A stretch of 28,770 nucleotides of DNA from CAYOFK01 sp964403185 (GCA_964403185.1 CAYOFK010000010.1:1-28770), one strand, 5' to 3'; shown: positions 16,309 to 24,587, numbered from the stretch's first letter. Notes: generated by a model not told the origin, from the letters alone. Program-made: numbers and translations.

Positions 16309-17390
16309 ATCTTAACATAGCTGTTTTACCCGGGGACGGGATCGGTCCCGAAATAATTGAAGAAGCTAAGAAAGTTGTAGATGCCACAGCCCGGAAGTTT
16401 GGCCACAGGATCCAATATGATTATGGCCTGGTAGGTGGTGTTGCCATTGACAAAACCGGAAATCCTTTTCCTGATGAGTCGTTTGATTTGTGCCAGAGCG
16501 CCGATGCTGTTTTGTTTGGAGCCATCGGCCATCCAAAATACGACAATGATCCCAAAGCCAGGATCAGACCGGAACAGGGATTGCTGGCCATGAGAAAAAA
16601 ACTGGATCTTTTTGCCAATGTCAGGCCGGTGATGACTTTTCCTTCCCTGGCTGATCAATCACCACTTAAAAAGGAATTGGTTAAAGATGTTGACTTTATT
16701 GTTGTTCGTGAGCTCACCGGAGGCATTTATTTCGGAAAACCCCGGGGGCGGTCGGAAGATGGCCTGACCGCTTTTGATACATGTGTTTACAGCAAATACG
16801 AGGTTGAAAGAATTATCCGGCTTGCCTGTGAATATGCAGGTAAAAGATCCGGCAGGTTAACAGTGGTAGACAAAGCCAATGTTCTGGCCACTTCCCGGCT
16901 CTGGCGTGAAACCGCTCAATCCCTGTCAAAAGAATTTCTAAAAGTCAGGATGGATTACATGTTTGTGGATAACGCAGCCATGCAGATCATCCGGCAACCT
17001 GCAAACTTTGATGTGATTGTCACTGAAAACATGTTTGGAGATATCCTCACAGATGAAGCCAGCGTTATAACCGGTTCACTGGGACTCCTCCCCTCCGCCT
17101 CCATTGGTGAACTGACATCGGTCTTTGAACCCATTCATGGTTCCTATCCCCAGGCTGCCGGAAAAAACATTGCCAATCCCATGGGGACCATCCTGTCTGC
17201 TGCCATGATGATGGAGCATGCTTTTAATTTGGAGAAAGAAGCAAACCTTATTAAGGAGGCTGTTTCCAAAGCCATTTCCGGGCATTTTGTAACGGAAGAT
17301 CTTACATCTGAAAATGCAAAAACCACATCTGAAGTGGGTACCTGGATTTCAGATTACATCATAAAAAAATCGGGTGAGACCCATTATTAA
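16305..17390 (+). CDS. leuB: 3-isopropylmalate dehydrogenase
   Basis: LeuB oxidises and decarboxylates 3-isopropylmalate to 2-ketoisocaproate with NAD+. The 361 residues show the isocitrate/isopropylmalate dehydrogenase fold: N-terminal AVLPGDGIGPEI, substrate-binding ELTGGIYFGKPRG, the catalytic Lys in VDKANVLATSRLWRE, and the metal-binding Asp residues in ENMFGDILTDEASVITGSLGLLPSAS. It overlaps leuD by 4 bp and is the last gene of the operon. Its stop is followed within 120 bp by two strong hairpins. Transaminase ilvE, needed to finish all three amino acids, is not in the window. Confidence 0.96.
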   Translation: MNLNIAVLPGDGIGPEIIEEAKKVVDATARKFGHRIQYDYGLVGGVAIDKTGNPFPDESFDLCQSADAVLFGAIGHPKYDNDPKARIRPEQGLLAMRKKLDLFANVRPVMTFPSLADQSPLKKELVKDVDFIVVRELTGGIYFGKPRGRSEDGLTAFDTCVYSKYEVERIIRLACEYAGKRSGRLTVVDKANVLATSRLWRETAQSLSKEFLKVRMDYMFVDNAAMQIIRQPANFDVIVTENMFGDILTDEASVITGSLGLLPSASIGELTSVFEPIHGSYPQAAGKNIANPMGTILSAAMMMEHAFNLEKEANLIKEAVSKAISGHFVTEDLTSENAKTTSEVGTWISDYIIKKSGETHY

Positions 17391-17407
17391 GGAGCTGTCT
17401 CAAAAGA

Positions 17408-17447
17408 TCCTGAACCCCTGACCTGCTGTACAGGCCGGGTTTCAGGA
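17408..17447. terminator. Hairpin after leuB
   Basis: TCCTGAACCC (17408-17417) pairs with GGGTTTCAGGA (17437-17447) with one bulged base, and an inner CCTG/CAGG closes the apex. It lies 18 nt after the leuB stop. No clean T-run follows immediately (the next is TTCTTTTA 6 nt on), so it may be a transcript-end-stabilising structure or a repeat rather than a strict intrinsic terminator. Confidence 0.45.
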
Positions 17448-17466
17448 TGACGTTCTTTTATAGTAT

Positions 17467-17499
17467 AGGCGCCAAGCGCTTCAAAAGCGCTAGGCGCCT
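17467..17499. terminator. Strong bidirectional hairpin between leuB and the cytochrome operon
   Basis: AGGCGCC-A-AGCGCTT (17467-17481), loop CAA, AAGCGCT-A-GGCGCCT (17485-17499): 14 pairs with one A-A mismatch. It lies between convergent transcription units, 8 nt beyond the stop of the multihaem cytochrome gene. A short T-run (TTTTA) follows on the plus strand. It probably ends or protects transcripts from both sides. Confidence 0.55.
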
Positions 17500-17507
17500 G
17501 ACCAGTT

Positions 17508-19811
17508 TTATTGCTTAAAATCCCTTATCATATTCAGGAGGTCGTCTCCAACCGGATTTTCAGGAAGCGCTTCTTTAAGCTTAAGTGCATATTCTTCAGC
17601 GGCTGAATAATTCTGTCTTTTCATGTAGAAGTCAGTCAAGGCATAGAGATAATCGGAATTGCCAGGATCGAGTTCCAGAGATTTTAATAAAGACCTTTCA
17701 GCCTCATCAAATTGTTCAAGGAAATTTTGCAACAGGCCGAGGTTATAATATATCCTGGGTCTGTCAGGTATATATTGAGTGGCTTTTTTAAGATAAATAA
17801 CCGCTTCGGAGTAATTTTGCATCTCGGCAAGCAACAATCCAAATGAGTACAAAGCTTCATGCACACCGGGATGGTTTTTAATGATATCCCTGAAAATGAT
17901 GCCGGCCTTAATGTTGTCTCCCATTTGATTGTAAACCATTGCCAGATTCATTTTTGCCGGATAAAACTTATCATCAATCCTCAGGGCCCCGGTATAGTTC
18001 TCCACCGCTTTCTCAAACTCTCCCAGGTTTCCGTAAAGGATCCCCAGGTTATGTCTGCTGGCCGGAAAGTCAGCTGTGTACTCCATGGCCTGTATATATT
18101 CCTGCAGGGCCTGCTGATATGCTTTTTGATGCAGGGTGTCAATCTGTCCGGTTGGTTCCGAACTTAATTTAAAAGCAGCATTGATACGGACCGCTTTCAC
18201 CGGATCATAAAGCATTGAGATAAGGTCCCTAAGGTAATTCTTCTGATCAAGGTTTGTATAACTTTGAACGGCTGCAAAACGAATGATTGATTCATTATCG
18301 GATAACAGATCACCTATGGCTATGGCACTCTTTTCATCAGGAAAAGCGTTCAGTAATTCAATGGCGCTGGCCCGGGCAACCACAGGATACAGGGTATCAA
18401 AAGCCAGCCGGATCAGTCCGTCCACTGCCGATGTATCCATGGCCCTGCCGGCAGCCAGAATGCTCCCGTAATGCGGTTTCCTGCTTTTACCATACCACTC
18501 ACTCATCTGGTTTATTGCCCAGACCACGTTCTTGTCTGCATGACACTGGTTACAGGCATTGGGAACCCCAATGTCACGGGTCAGGTCCGGACGCGGGATC
18601 CTGAAGGAATGGTCGTTTCTGAAATCCGGTCCCATATAATACCGCCCCGTCATGTGGCAGTTGATGCACTGGGCTCCCTCTCCCACCTCATACCGTCTCC
18701 CTGTAAGGATAACCGGATCGCCTGCCTCTCCCGGGTATTTATGAAAATGATGGTCATAGGCTTCATAATCAGCCGCCTTATGGCACTGCAGGCAAAGGGC
18801 ATTATCGTCCAGCAACCGCTTTCCGCTATGTACATTGTGACAGTCATTGCATTTTACATCGTTGGCAAACATTTTACTCTGCAGGAAGGATGCATGCACA
18901 TAATCTTCTTCAAGTATCTGTCCGTCAGCATAATAGTAGGGCTCTCCAATATTCTGCGGAATAATATAATCCAGAACATCAGGGTAAGAAATATCGAAAT
19001 CCTCCAAAACCCCCCTCCGGGAATGACATCTTGCACACAGATCCACGTACTGCCGTGTGGTAATTCCACTGGTCTTTACAACCAGGGCCGTATTGTTATT
19101 CCGGGGCCTGGATGTTTCGGGAAGCTGCGCCCATATTAAATGTTCAGAAGCCGGTCCATGACAGGCTTCACAACCTACGTTAATCTCAAACCAGGTAGTT
19201 GTAAAAGTTTTTGTTTCCGGATCATAACCTTTTTTTAGCTGCGTTGAGTGGCAATCGGCACACATACCATTCCAGTTCTGGCCATTATTTGTCCAGTACA
19301 GCCAGTCTTCAGGAAGGATCTTCTCACCTGCATACACGCTGTCACCCAGATGGTACCAGCGTTTTTGTTCGGTATCCCAGGTTATTGGCAAACATTGCAG
19401 CCGCCCTCCCGGGAACGGGATCAGATACTGCTGAAGCGGAGTATAACCGAAGGTGTAGGCAATTTCAAATATACCCATTTCTCCACCGGGACCTGGAGTT
19501 TCAACGTAATATTTACCCTCTTTAATAAAGAACCTGCTCTCCACTCCGTTTCTTTTAAAAACCGCATTGTTAAAGTCGCCCAATACCGATGTGGAAGAGG
19601 CCGTGTCCATGGCATGGTAATGATGTGATTCTTTCCACAGATCATATTCCAGCTTGTGGCACTCCAGACAAGAAGGACTGCCGGTATAATAAGGAACATC
19701 TGCATGGTATTGCAACCCCGGTTGCTGTATGGACGACCTTAAAAGATACACCGGAAAAGACAGCACAATAACTGCCGTAGCAATAAATCCTATGTTTTTC
19801 CAGTGTTTCAC
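17508..19811 (-). CDS. Octahaem c-type cytochrome with C-terminal TPR domain
   Basis: The 767-residue protein has an uncleaved or cleavable N-terminal hydrophobic segment (8-24). Eight CXXCH haem-binding motifs follow at Cys48 (CLECH), 184 (CADCH), 214 (CEACH), 259 (CARCH), 321 (CNDCH), 340 (CLQCH), 382 (CINCH) and 420 (CNQCH). All are canonical; there is no CXXCK active-site motif of NrfA. Residues about 465-570 look like HEAT-type helical pairs, and about 590-760 contain TPRs (for example NLGILYGNLGEFEKAVENYTGAL). The cytochrome part resembles c554-like multihaem proteins, and the tail suggests protein contacts. It is the third gene after cytochrome b and Rieske (9 nt gap) and probably accepts electrons from the Rieske centre in place of cytochrome c1. 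Terminal acceptor unknown. Confidence 0.8.
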   Translation of the reverse strand: MKHWKNIGFIATAVIVLSFPVYLLRSSIQQPGLQYHADVPYYTGSPSCLECHKLEYDLWKESHHYHAMDTASSTSVLGDFNNAVFKRNGVESRFFIKEGKYYVETPGPGGEMGIFEIAYTFGYTPLQQYLIPFPGGRLQCLPITWDTEQKRWYHLGDSVYAGEKILPEDWLYWTNNGQNWNGMCADCHSTQLKKGYDPETKTFTTTWFEINVGCEACHGPASEHLIWAQLPETSRPRNNNTALVVKTSGITTRQYVDLCARCHSRRGVLEDFDISYPDVLDYIIPQNIGEPYYYADGQILEEDYVHASFLQSKMFANDVKCNDCHNVHSGKRLLDDNALCLQCHKAADYEAYDHHFHKYPGEAGDPVILTGRRYEVGEGAQCINCHMTGRYYMGPDFRNDHSFRIPRPDLTRDIGVPNACNQCHADKNVVWAINQMSEWYGKSRKPHYGSILAAGRAMDTSAVDGLIRLAFDTLYPVVARASAIELLNAFPDEKSAIAIGDLLSDNESIIRFAAVQSYTNLDQKNYLRDLISMLYDPVKAVRINAAFKLSSEPTGQIDTLHQKAYQQALQEYIQAMEYTADFPASRHNLGILYGNLGEFEKAVENYTGALRIDDKFYPAKMNLAMVYNQMGDNIKAGIIFRDIIKNHPGVHEALYSFGLLLAEMQNYSEAVIYLKKATQYIPDRPRIYYNLGLLQNFLEQFDEAERSLLKSLELDPGNSDYLYALTDFYMKRQNYSAAEEYALKLKEALPENPVGDDLLNMIRDFKQ

Positions 19812-19820
19812 CCTTGCATA

Positions 19821-20354
19821 TTATATAAATGTCACCTGAGATTTTTCAAAGAACCTTCTTTTAACTTTCCTGCCAAGGTCCACCTTAATAAGGCCCTTCT
19901 CAACAAAAACAGGGTGCAAATCCAATGCTCTTGGGGCAGGCGGACTCAACACATTCCCGGTTTTATCGAACTGCGAGGCATGACAGGGACAAACAAACAA
20001 TCCGGATTCTTCAATCCAGCGGACCGAACATCCAAGGTGTGTACACTTTAACGACACAGCCAGAAAACCACCATCCGGCAATCTCACAAGATACAACTGC
20101 CCGCTTCTGAATGGGTACACGGTTCCGGGTTCGATGTCTTCCAGCCTGCCAATGGCCTTAATCCGGTTCAAGCCGGAATCCTTACTTCTTTTCTCACCGG
20201 AAACCAAAAAGGAACCGAAAAGGAGGGTGGCTTCAAATCCGGCCGCAATGCCAAGATATTTCCACATCCTGTTAAAAAATCCTCTTCGTGTCACCCGACC
20301 GGAGTTTTTCATTTTTTTATGATCCTGCATTCTGTCACCGGTTTTAATCGTCAT
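19821..20354 (-). CDS. Rieske [2Fe-2S] protein of a bc-type complex
   Basis: I place the start at the ATG at 20354, which overlaps the cytochrome b stop (ATGA) and gives 177 residues. A longer frame reaching 20507 lies inside cytochrome b and reads like shadow sequence. The N-terminus has a twin-arginine pattern (TRRGFF, residues 22-27) and a hydrophobic segment (about 33-52), as expected for a Tat-exported, membrane-anchored Rieske protein. The cluster ligands are Cys104 and His106 in CTHLGC and Cys122 and His125 in CPCHASQFD; Cys109 and Cys124 can form the usual disulfide. Residues PPAPRALDL form the Pro loop. The cluster domain faces the periplasm and takes electrons from quinol oxidised at the Qo site of cytochrome b. 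Confidence 0.93.
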   Translation of the reverse strand: MTIKTGDRMQDHKKMKNSGRVTRRGFFNRMWKYLGIAAGFEATLLFGSFLVSGEKRSKDSGLNRIKAIGRLEDIEPGTVYPFRSGQLYLVRLPDGGFLAVSLKCTHLGCSVRWIEESGLFVCPCHASQFDKTGNVLSPPAPRALDLHPVFVEKGLIKVDLGRKVKRRFFEKSQVTFI

Positions 20355-21682
20355 CTCATCCATGGCCAGACCAGGGCCATGCCAGGTCCCCTGAACCAGA
20401 TCCCAACAATGGTTAAGACAATATAGCTTACAATAATAAATGTAAAAACAGCCTGAACTATTTCGTTTTTTGAGAATCTTCCCTTTCCGGCTAACCACCA
20501 GATCCATGCTGCCATGCCTGAAAGAATTATAAAAGACGGTAAAAGTCCCTCACTCAGCCAGGCCCACTGTCCCGGGCCGGATAGTAAATCCGGCAACCAT
20601 TCATCTGATACAATCAACACTACAACCAGAACAATGGCTAGTATGCTGGTTTTACCACACAGTATACGACCCCTTTTTGAAGCAAACCAGATACCGGAAG
20701 TGCTCATCCTGAATCTTGAGAAAGGCAGCCAGATAAGTGCACCCAGGATAATTGCAGGAAACACAAAGGCCGCAAAAAAGGGATGAAAATGCATCAGCAA
20801 CTCCTGAATTCCAAGGAAATACCATGGTGCTTTTGCCGGGTTTGGACTCAATGCCGGGTTGGCACGTTCCTGCAGAGGTGCATTCCAAAGTGCACTAACA
20901 AGCAATATAACAGCCAACAAAACCAGAGTTACCACAAATTCCCTGGCTGCCAGGTAAGGTATGGTCGGCACGTAATCCTTATCCGGATTTGATGCGCCTC
21001 CCGGAACCACAACCCCTCCGGCTTTACGGACCTTCCAGAAATGAAAGCCCATCAGGACCACTAACACAAGCGGTAAAAAAGCAGTATGGTAATTATAAAA
21101 GTTTATGAGGGTTGCAGATCCCACTTCATTGCCTCCCAGAATAACGGTTTGAAGCCAGTCCCCCAGAACAGGAATGTAGTGTAACATACTGGTAGCTATG
21201 GTAACTGCCCAATATGACAACTGATCCCATGGCAGAAGGTAACCTGAAAAATTCGATAAAACCACTGCCAGCATCATGCCTATACCGATGATCCAGTTCA
21301 TTTGCCTGGGTGGAGTATAAGCTTCAGTATAAAAAGTCCTGAGAAAATGAAGAAAGACAATGATCACCATGAACATTCCACTAAAATGATGGATGTTCCG
21401 TACAAATTGTCCAAAGAACACCTCGTTCTGAATACCGAGTATGGAATCATAGGCCTCGGCAGGTGAAGCCTGATAAACGAACCGCAAAAGTATTCCGGTA
21501 ACAACCTGCAACAGGAACAGTATTAAAGCCATGCCACCCAGGCCCCAGGTATGGGTAAATTTCAGGGCAACCTTCCTGACCTGGGTAGGATGAACATGAA
21601 GGAGGAGATTGTTAAAAACCTTACGTGTCCTGGTGGATTCCGGAAAATAAGAGTGTGAGTTACTGCTGCTTTCTGATTCCAT
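20351..21682 (-). CDS. Fused cytochrome b (bc1/b6f-type quinol oxidase subunit)
   Basis: The start is taken as ATG 21682 (443 residues); a TTG three codons upstream would add only MYS. Both halves of the bc core are present: the b6-like N-terminal part (about 25-225) and the subunit IV-like part (about 240-440). Haem ligands are His98 and His112 in NIHHFSGMFMVIIVFLHF, and His199 and His214 in NYHTAFLPLVLVVLMGFHFW. The second pair is spaced 15 apart, as in b6f. The Qo-site PEWY motif reads APWY (285-288): the glutamate is replaced by proline. The position of the b6 cysteine that holds haem c_n is Gly47 here. It is the first gene of the b-Rieske-multihaem operon and probably uses menaquinol. 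Confidence 0.92.
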   Translation of the reverse strand: MESESSSNSHSYFPESTRTRKVFNNLLLHVHPTQVRKVALKFTHTWGLGGMALILFLLQVVTGILLRFVYQASPAEAYDSILGIQNEVFFGQFVRNIHHFSGMFMVIIVFLHFLRTFYTEAYTPPRQMNWIIGIGMMLAVVLSNFSGYLLPWDQLSYWAVTIATSMLHYIPVLGDWLQTVILGGNEVGSATLINFYNYHTAFLPLVLVVLMGFHFWKVRKAGGVVVPGGASNPDKDYVPTIPYLAAREFVVTLVLLAVILLVSALWNAPLQERANPALSPNPAKAPWYFLGIQELLMHFHPFFAAFVFPAIILGALIWLPFSRFRMSTSGIWFASKRGRILCGKTSILAIVLVVVLIVSDEWLPDLLSGPGQWAWLSEGLLPSFIILSGMAAWIWWLAGKGRFSKNEIVQAVFTFIIVSYIVLTIVGIWFRGPGMALVWPWMR

Positions 21683-21721
21683 GGAGTACAAAAATATCAG
21701 TAATTCTGATTCTAAGCTATG

Positions 21722-21750
21722 AATTTTGATATTTATAAAAAATCAAAATT
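21722..21750. promoter_or_regulatory. 9-bp inverted repeat upstream of the cytochrome b operon
   Basis: AATTTTGAT (21722-21730) and ATCAAAATT (21742-21750) form a perfect dyad with an 11-bp AT-rich spacer, 40 bp upstream of the cytochrome b ATG. It could be a regulator site or a hairpin. The role is inferred from position only. Confidence 0.35.
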
Positions 21751-22098
21751 GGGGAGGGCCCCACCCCGTGAAATATTACTTTGAAGTAAACGTTTTGCGT
21801 TTATTCCTCAGACGCAAGGTGGAAGGTGAAATTGATTTCCACCTTCCTGGTGAACTCCAATTGAGTGTTGAGAACCCACCTCCGGTGTATTCTCAACCCA
21901 GACCATACGCAATCTTTTCAAATACATTAGAAACAATGAGTCAAACACCAGGCTCGTACAAACAGAATCCAGGCCTTTGTTTGACAGCCGGAAACGGATC
22001 CGGGAGGAATCTGTAGAATCTTTTATCGAAAATGATAAAGACCCGGCGGAGATCCGGGAAGATACACCAGCCGGGGTTGAAATTAAATTTTTTTTTTT
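21751..22098. other. Hairpin-rich intergenic region ending in an 11-T run (possible structured RNA or decayed gene)
   Basis: The interval from 21692 to 22173 has no convincing gene. It holds a chain of stems: TAAACG/CGTTTA (21787-21803), AAGGTGGAA/TTCCACCTT (21816-21845), GTTGAGAA-CC-CACC/GGTG-TA-TTCTCAAC (21867-21897), GTCAAAC-ACC-AGGC/GCCT-TT-GTTTGAC (21940-21985), TCTTTTATC/GATAAAGA (22019-22041) and CCCGGC/GCCGGG (22042-22075), then T11 at 22088-22098. Two ORF-like stretches in different frames cross it (21726-22016 and the start-less 21872-22132). Neither shows a recognisable domain. Confidence 0.4.
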
Positions 22099-22106
22099 CG
22101 AAATAG

Positions 22107-22137
22107 TTTGTTCTTATTTAGAATTATTATAAATTTG
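22107..22137 (+). promoter_or_regulatory. Consensus Bacteroidetes promoter of the envelope gene cluster
   Basis: TTTG at 22107-22110, 19 bp, then TAAATTTG at 22130-22137: a perfect match to TTTG / TAnnTTTG. The expected start is near 22143, giving an about 30-nt leader before the ATG at 22174. The T11 run directly upstream could act as an UP-like element. Confidence 0.75.
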
Positions 22138-22173
22138 CACATCTTTTCAATTAATTAACACACATAGAAAAAA

Positions 22174-22821
22174 ATGAAGAAAATCATTGTTTACCTTTTT
22201 ATATTATCAATCCCTGTGATATTTTTCTCCTGCTATCCGGGAGGTGTGGAATACTACAGTGATACTGATATTGTACGTACAGATTATGATATAGATCATA
22301 ATTTCACGAACGAAACAAAGTACTTTATGCCTGATTCCATTTATCACGCTATTGCTGAAGGGGAAGAGGACAATATTGACAGGCAGTTTGATGAGCAGAT
22401 TCTTGCACGTATTGAATCAAACATGACCGCTGCAGGATATACCCTTTTACCCGATACCACCGGTGCTGATGTGTATCTTACTGTCACCGTTACTTCATCC
22501 AAGTATACAGGTATAGGTTGGATCCCGGGCGGCGGCTGGTGGGGAGGCTGGTATCCCGGCTGGGGCTGGGGTGGTGGTTACAATCCATGGTATCCCTGGT
22601 ATCCCGGGGGCGGTTACCCGGTCTATTACAGTTATACAACCGGGAGTCTTATCCTTGAAATGGTTCCACCTGACGAAATTGATGAAGATGCAGAGCTTGT
22701 AAATATTGTCTGGCAGGCAGTGGGAAATGGATTGCTGAGCAGCAGTCCCGAGAATATAAGTGCACGGATTGACCGGATCATTGACCAGATGTATGTACAA
22801 TCAAAGTATCTTAATAAATAA
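22174..22821 (+). CDS. DUF4136-type lipoprotein
   Basis: The protein has 215 residues with a lipoprotein signal peptide: hydrophobic 5-18 and lipobox FFSC with Cys20. The body fits DUF4136 (PF13590): an early FxxYKT-like region (TDYDIDHNFTNETKYFMPD), then AEGEEDNIDRQFDEQILARIESNMTAAGYTLL, a β-rich TVTVTSSK strand, and a C-terminal helix IDRIIDQMYVQ. In the middle is a segment of about 35 residues made mostly of Gly, Trp, Tyr and Pro (about 111-145), longer and richer in aromatics than I would expect. The function is unknown; it is probably anchored to the periplasmic face of the outer membrane. It is the first gene after the consensus promoter, with the next gene 24 nt on. Confidence 0.8.
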   Translation: MKKIIVYLFILSIPVIFFSCYPGGVEYYSDTDIVRTDYDIDHNFTNETKYFMPDSIYHAIAEGEEDNIDRQFDEQILARIESNMTAAGYTLLPDTTGADVYLTVTVTSSKYTGIGWIPGGGWWGGWYPGWGWGGGYNPWYPWYPGGGYPVYYSYTTGSLILEMVPPDEIDEDAELVNIVWQAVGNGLLSSSPENISARIDRIIDQMYVQSKYLNK

Positions 22822-22845
22822 GCTCAAACTGCAAAATCGAATATC

Positions 22846-23439
22846 ATGAATAGAATAAAAAATATTATCGCCGTAGTTGCCATTCTTTTTTCTTTGAATG
22901 GATACGGGCAAACCTTTTATACCAATCTCTCCTATGATATATCTTTCCCTATGGGAGATACCAGAGATTTTATTGAAAAGACCAGTTTTCGTGGCGCATC
23001 CTTTGAGCTGGGCTGGTATGTTGAAAACAACCTCGCTGTGGACCTGAGGTTCTCCTGGCATACATTTTACCAGGACATGCCTACGGATACTTATACTGAT
23101 GGCACACAAAGTGTTACCGGGAAACAATTCAGGTATATCAACTCTTTTCCGATTACTGCAGGCGTGAACTATTATTTTGTAAATGATGGTATCATTCGGG
23201 TATATGGAGGTGCAGGTCTCGGAACATATAAGCAAAATGTCAGAACGGACATGGGTGTGTATTATGTAGAAGACAAGCCCTGGCATTTCGGCTTTTATCC
23301 TGAAATCGGACTTAACTGGGAATTTTCCTATGGTGTAGGCCTGAGTATTTTTGCCAGGTATGATGTAACCCTGAAAACCAGGGATTATAATGGAAACTCC
23401 TATCTCACCATTGGAATCGGATTCAACTTTACAAATTAA
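22846..23439 (+). CDS. Outer membrane β-barrel protein (OMP_b-brl-like)
   Basis: The 197-residue protein has a cleavable signal peptide (MNRIKNIIAVVAILFSLNGYG, cut after GYG-Q). Alternating hydrophobic/aromatic strands follow throughout and a C-terminal strand ends in SYLTIGIGFNFTN, typical of small Bacteroidota eight-stranded barrels. GGAGLGTYKQN in the middle is the usual turn-strand pattern. The function is unknown and probably structural or transport-related. It is the second gene of the four-gene cluster, and the next gene starts 25 nt on. Confidence 0.75.
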   Translation: MNRIKNIIAVVAILFSLNGYGQTFYTNLSYDISFPMGDTRDFIEKTSFRGASFELGWYVENNLAVDLRFSWHTFYQDMPTDTYTDGTQSVTGKQFRYINSFPITAGVNYYFVNDGIIRVYGGAGLGTYKQNVRTDMGVYYVEDKPWHFGFYPEIGLNWEFSYGVGLSIFARYDVTLKTRDYNGNSYLTIGIGFNFTN

Positions 23440-23464
23440 CGGCATACAAAAACTGACGATCGAT

Positions 23465-24082
23465 ATGAAAAAACATATATTTTATATTTTGATAGCTGTC
23501 CTGTTACTGGCTCCAAATACTGTATTCGGACAAAAAGATATTGAGTTAACCGCCTATACAGGCTGGATGCTGGGTGGCAAGGTCAATACATACAACGGAA
23601 GTGTAAAAATACATGATGGACAGAACTGGGGGATCACACTCAATAAGTACATCACCACAGGCACCCAGGTTGAAGTCATGTATAACCGCCTGGTTTCCAA
23701 TGTCGAAATCAGAGAATATGCAAGTGATCCTGAAATTGCATTTAAAATGTCAACGCAATATTTTCATGTGGGTGCGCTTCGTGAACTCATGAGTGAAAAT
23801 ACAGTCAGGCCTTTCGGGGTTGGCACATTGGGAGCCACGGTTTTTCATGCCCAGGATGCAAACTACAATGACCGCTGGCGGTTCTCATTCGGACTCGGCG
23901 GAGGTGTGAAAATATTTCCGACCGAGCACATTGGGATACGCCTGCAGGCCCGGTTGCTGGTTCCGGTTTACTTTAACGGTCTCTGGTTTGGCGTAGGTAC
24001 AGGCGGAGGCAGCGCAGGTGTCAGTGCCAGTTCCACCATTGTTCAGGGTGACTTTACCGGCGGGATTATATTTGCATTTTAA
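23465..24082 (+). CDS. Outer membrane β-barrel protein
   Basis: I chose the ATG at 23465 (205 residues) because it begins a clear signal peptide, MKKHIFYILIAVLLLAPNTVFG-Q. The frame is open back to 23390, but that part lies inside the previous gene. The mature chain is β-rich with repeated amphipathic strands (ELTAYTGWMLGG, SFGLGGGVKIF, HIGIRLQARLLVPV) and ends in FTGGIIFAF, a terminal Phe strand typical of BAM substrates. There is no recognisable enzymatic motif. It lies 25 nt after the preceding barrel gene, suggesting the pair are co-expressed, perhaps with related roles. Confidence 0.75.
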   Translation: MKKHIFYILIAVLLLAPNTVFGQKDIELTAYTGWMLGGKVNTYNGSVKIHDGQNWGITLNKYITTGTQVEVMYNRLVSNVEIREYASDPEIAFKMSTQYFHVGALRELMSENTVRPFGVGTLGATVFHAQDANYNDRWRFSFGLGGGVKIFPTEHIGIRLQARLLVPVYFNGLWFGVGTGGGSAGVSASSTIVQGDFTGGIIFAF

Positions 24083-24122
24083 ATCTTATTTAATTAAATC
24101 CATTACTTAATCTATTGAAATA

Positions 24123-24587
24123 ATGAAAAAAAGTTTAGTTATTTTCTTTTTTGCAGTTTTTGGAATGGCTGCAGTTGCACAATCAAATACTGAAGAAGAG
24201 TTGATCCGGGCCTATTTTAAGATCACCAAGATGGCCATATTTGAACAAAGCATGGGGCTTTCAGAAGATCAGGCCACGCTGTTCTGGCCACTATACAAAC
24301 AATATGAAGAAGAAGCCGGCAAACTCAATGATTTCAGGATCAAATACCTGACCGATTATGTTGAGAATTTTGAAAACATCACTGATGAGCAGGTTGACGG
24401 GCTATTGAAATCGGCAAATACATTTAACAAGAAAATGTCTTCATTAAAGACTAAGTATTATAAACTCATAAAGAAGCAACTCTCATCAGGAGTGGCCATG
24501 CGTTTTCTCCAGATCGAGGAATATATTCAAACAGTTATCAAGTATGAAATACTGGATACCCTGCCCTTTGTTGGTGATGAGTTTTAA
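24123..24587 (+). CDS. Secreted helical protein, Spy/CpxP-like
   Basis: The 154-residue protein has a signal peptide (MKKSLVIFFFAVFGMAAVA, cut before QSN). The mature part is all-helical and charged, with the pattern LSEDQATLFWPLYKQYEEEAGKL (residues 46-68), which resembles the LTxxQ region of Spy/CpxP-type periplasmic chaperones. Similar exported proteins are common in Bacteroidota. The role is inferred only from this pattern. It is the last gene of the cluster and is followed 31 nt on by an intrinsic terminator. Confidence 0.65.
   Translation: MKKSLVIFFFAVFGMAAVAQSNTEEELIRAYFKITKMAIFEQSMGLSEDQATLFWPLYKQYEEEAGKLNDFRIKYLTDYVENFENITDEQVDGLLKSANTFNKKMSSLKTKYYKLIKKQLSSGVAMRFLQIEEYIQTVIKYEILDTLPFVGDEF

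Noticed and set aside
18471..19139. 222-codon plus-strand ORF inside the multihaem cytochrome gene
   Set aside because: It is antisense to a gene with eight CXXCH motifs, and its own translation has no recognisable domain.
20355..20507. Longer start for the Rieske gene
   Set aside because: The extra 51 residues overlap cytochrome b, have no family resemblance, and an ATGA-coupled start at 20354 gives a normal Tat-type N-terminus.
21689..21696. TATTTTTG on the minus strand as a -7 box for the cytochrome b operon
   Set aside because: It matches TAnnTTTG, but it lies 7 bp from the ATG and has no TTTG 19-21 bp upstream.
21726..22016. 96-codon plus-strand ORF
   Set aside because: It crosses several strong hairpins, resembles no family I know, and has no promoter or operon partner. 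Kept only as part of the hairpin-rich region.
23390..23464. N-terminal extension of the second barrel protein
   Set aside because: It overlaps the preceding gene and would bury the signal peptide; the ATG at 23465 is clearly better.
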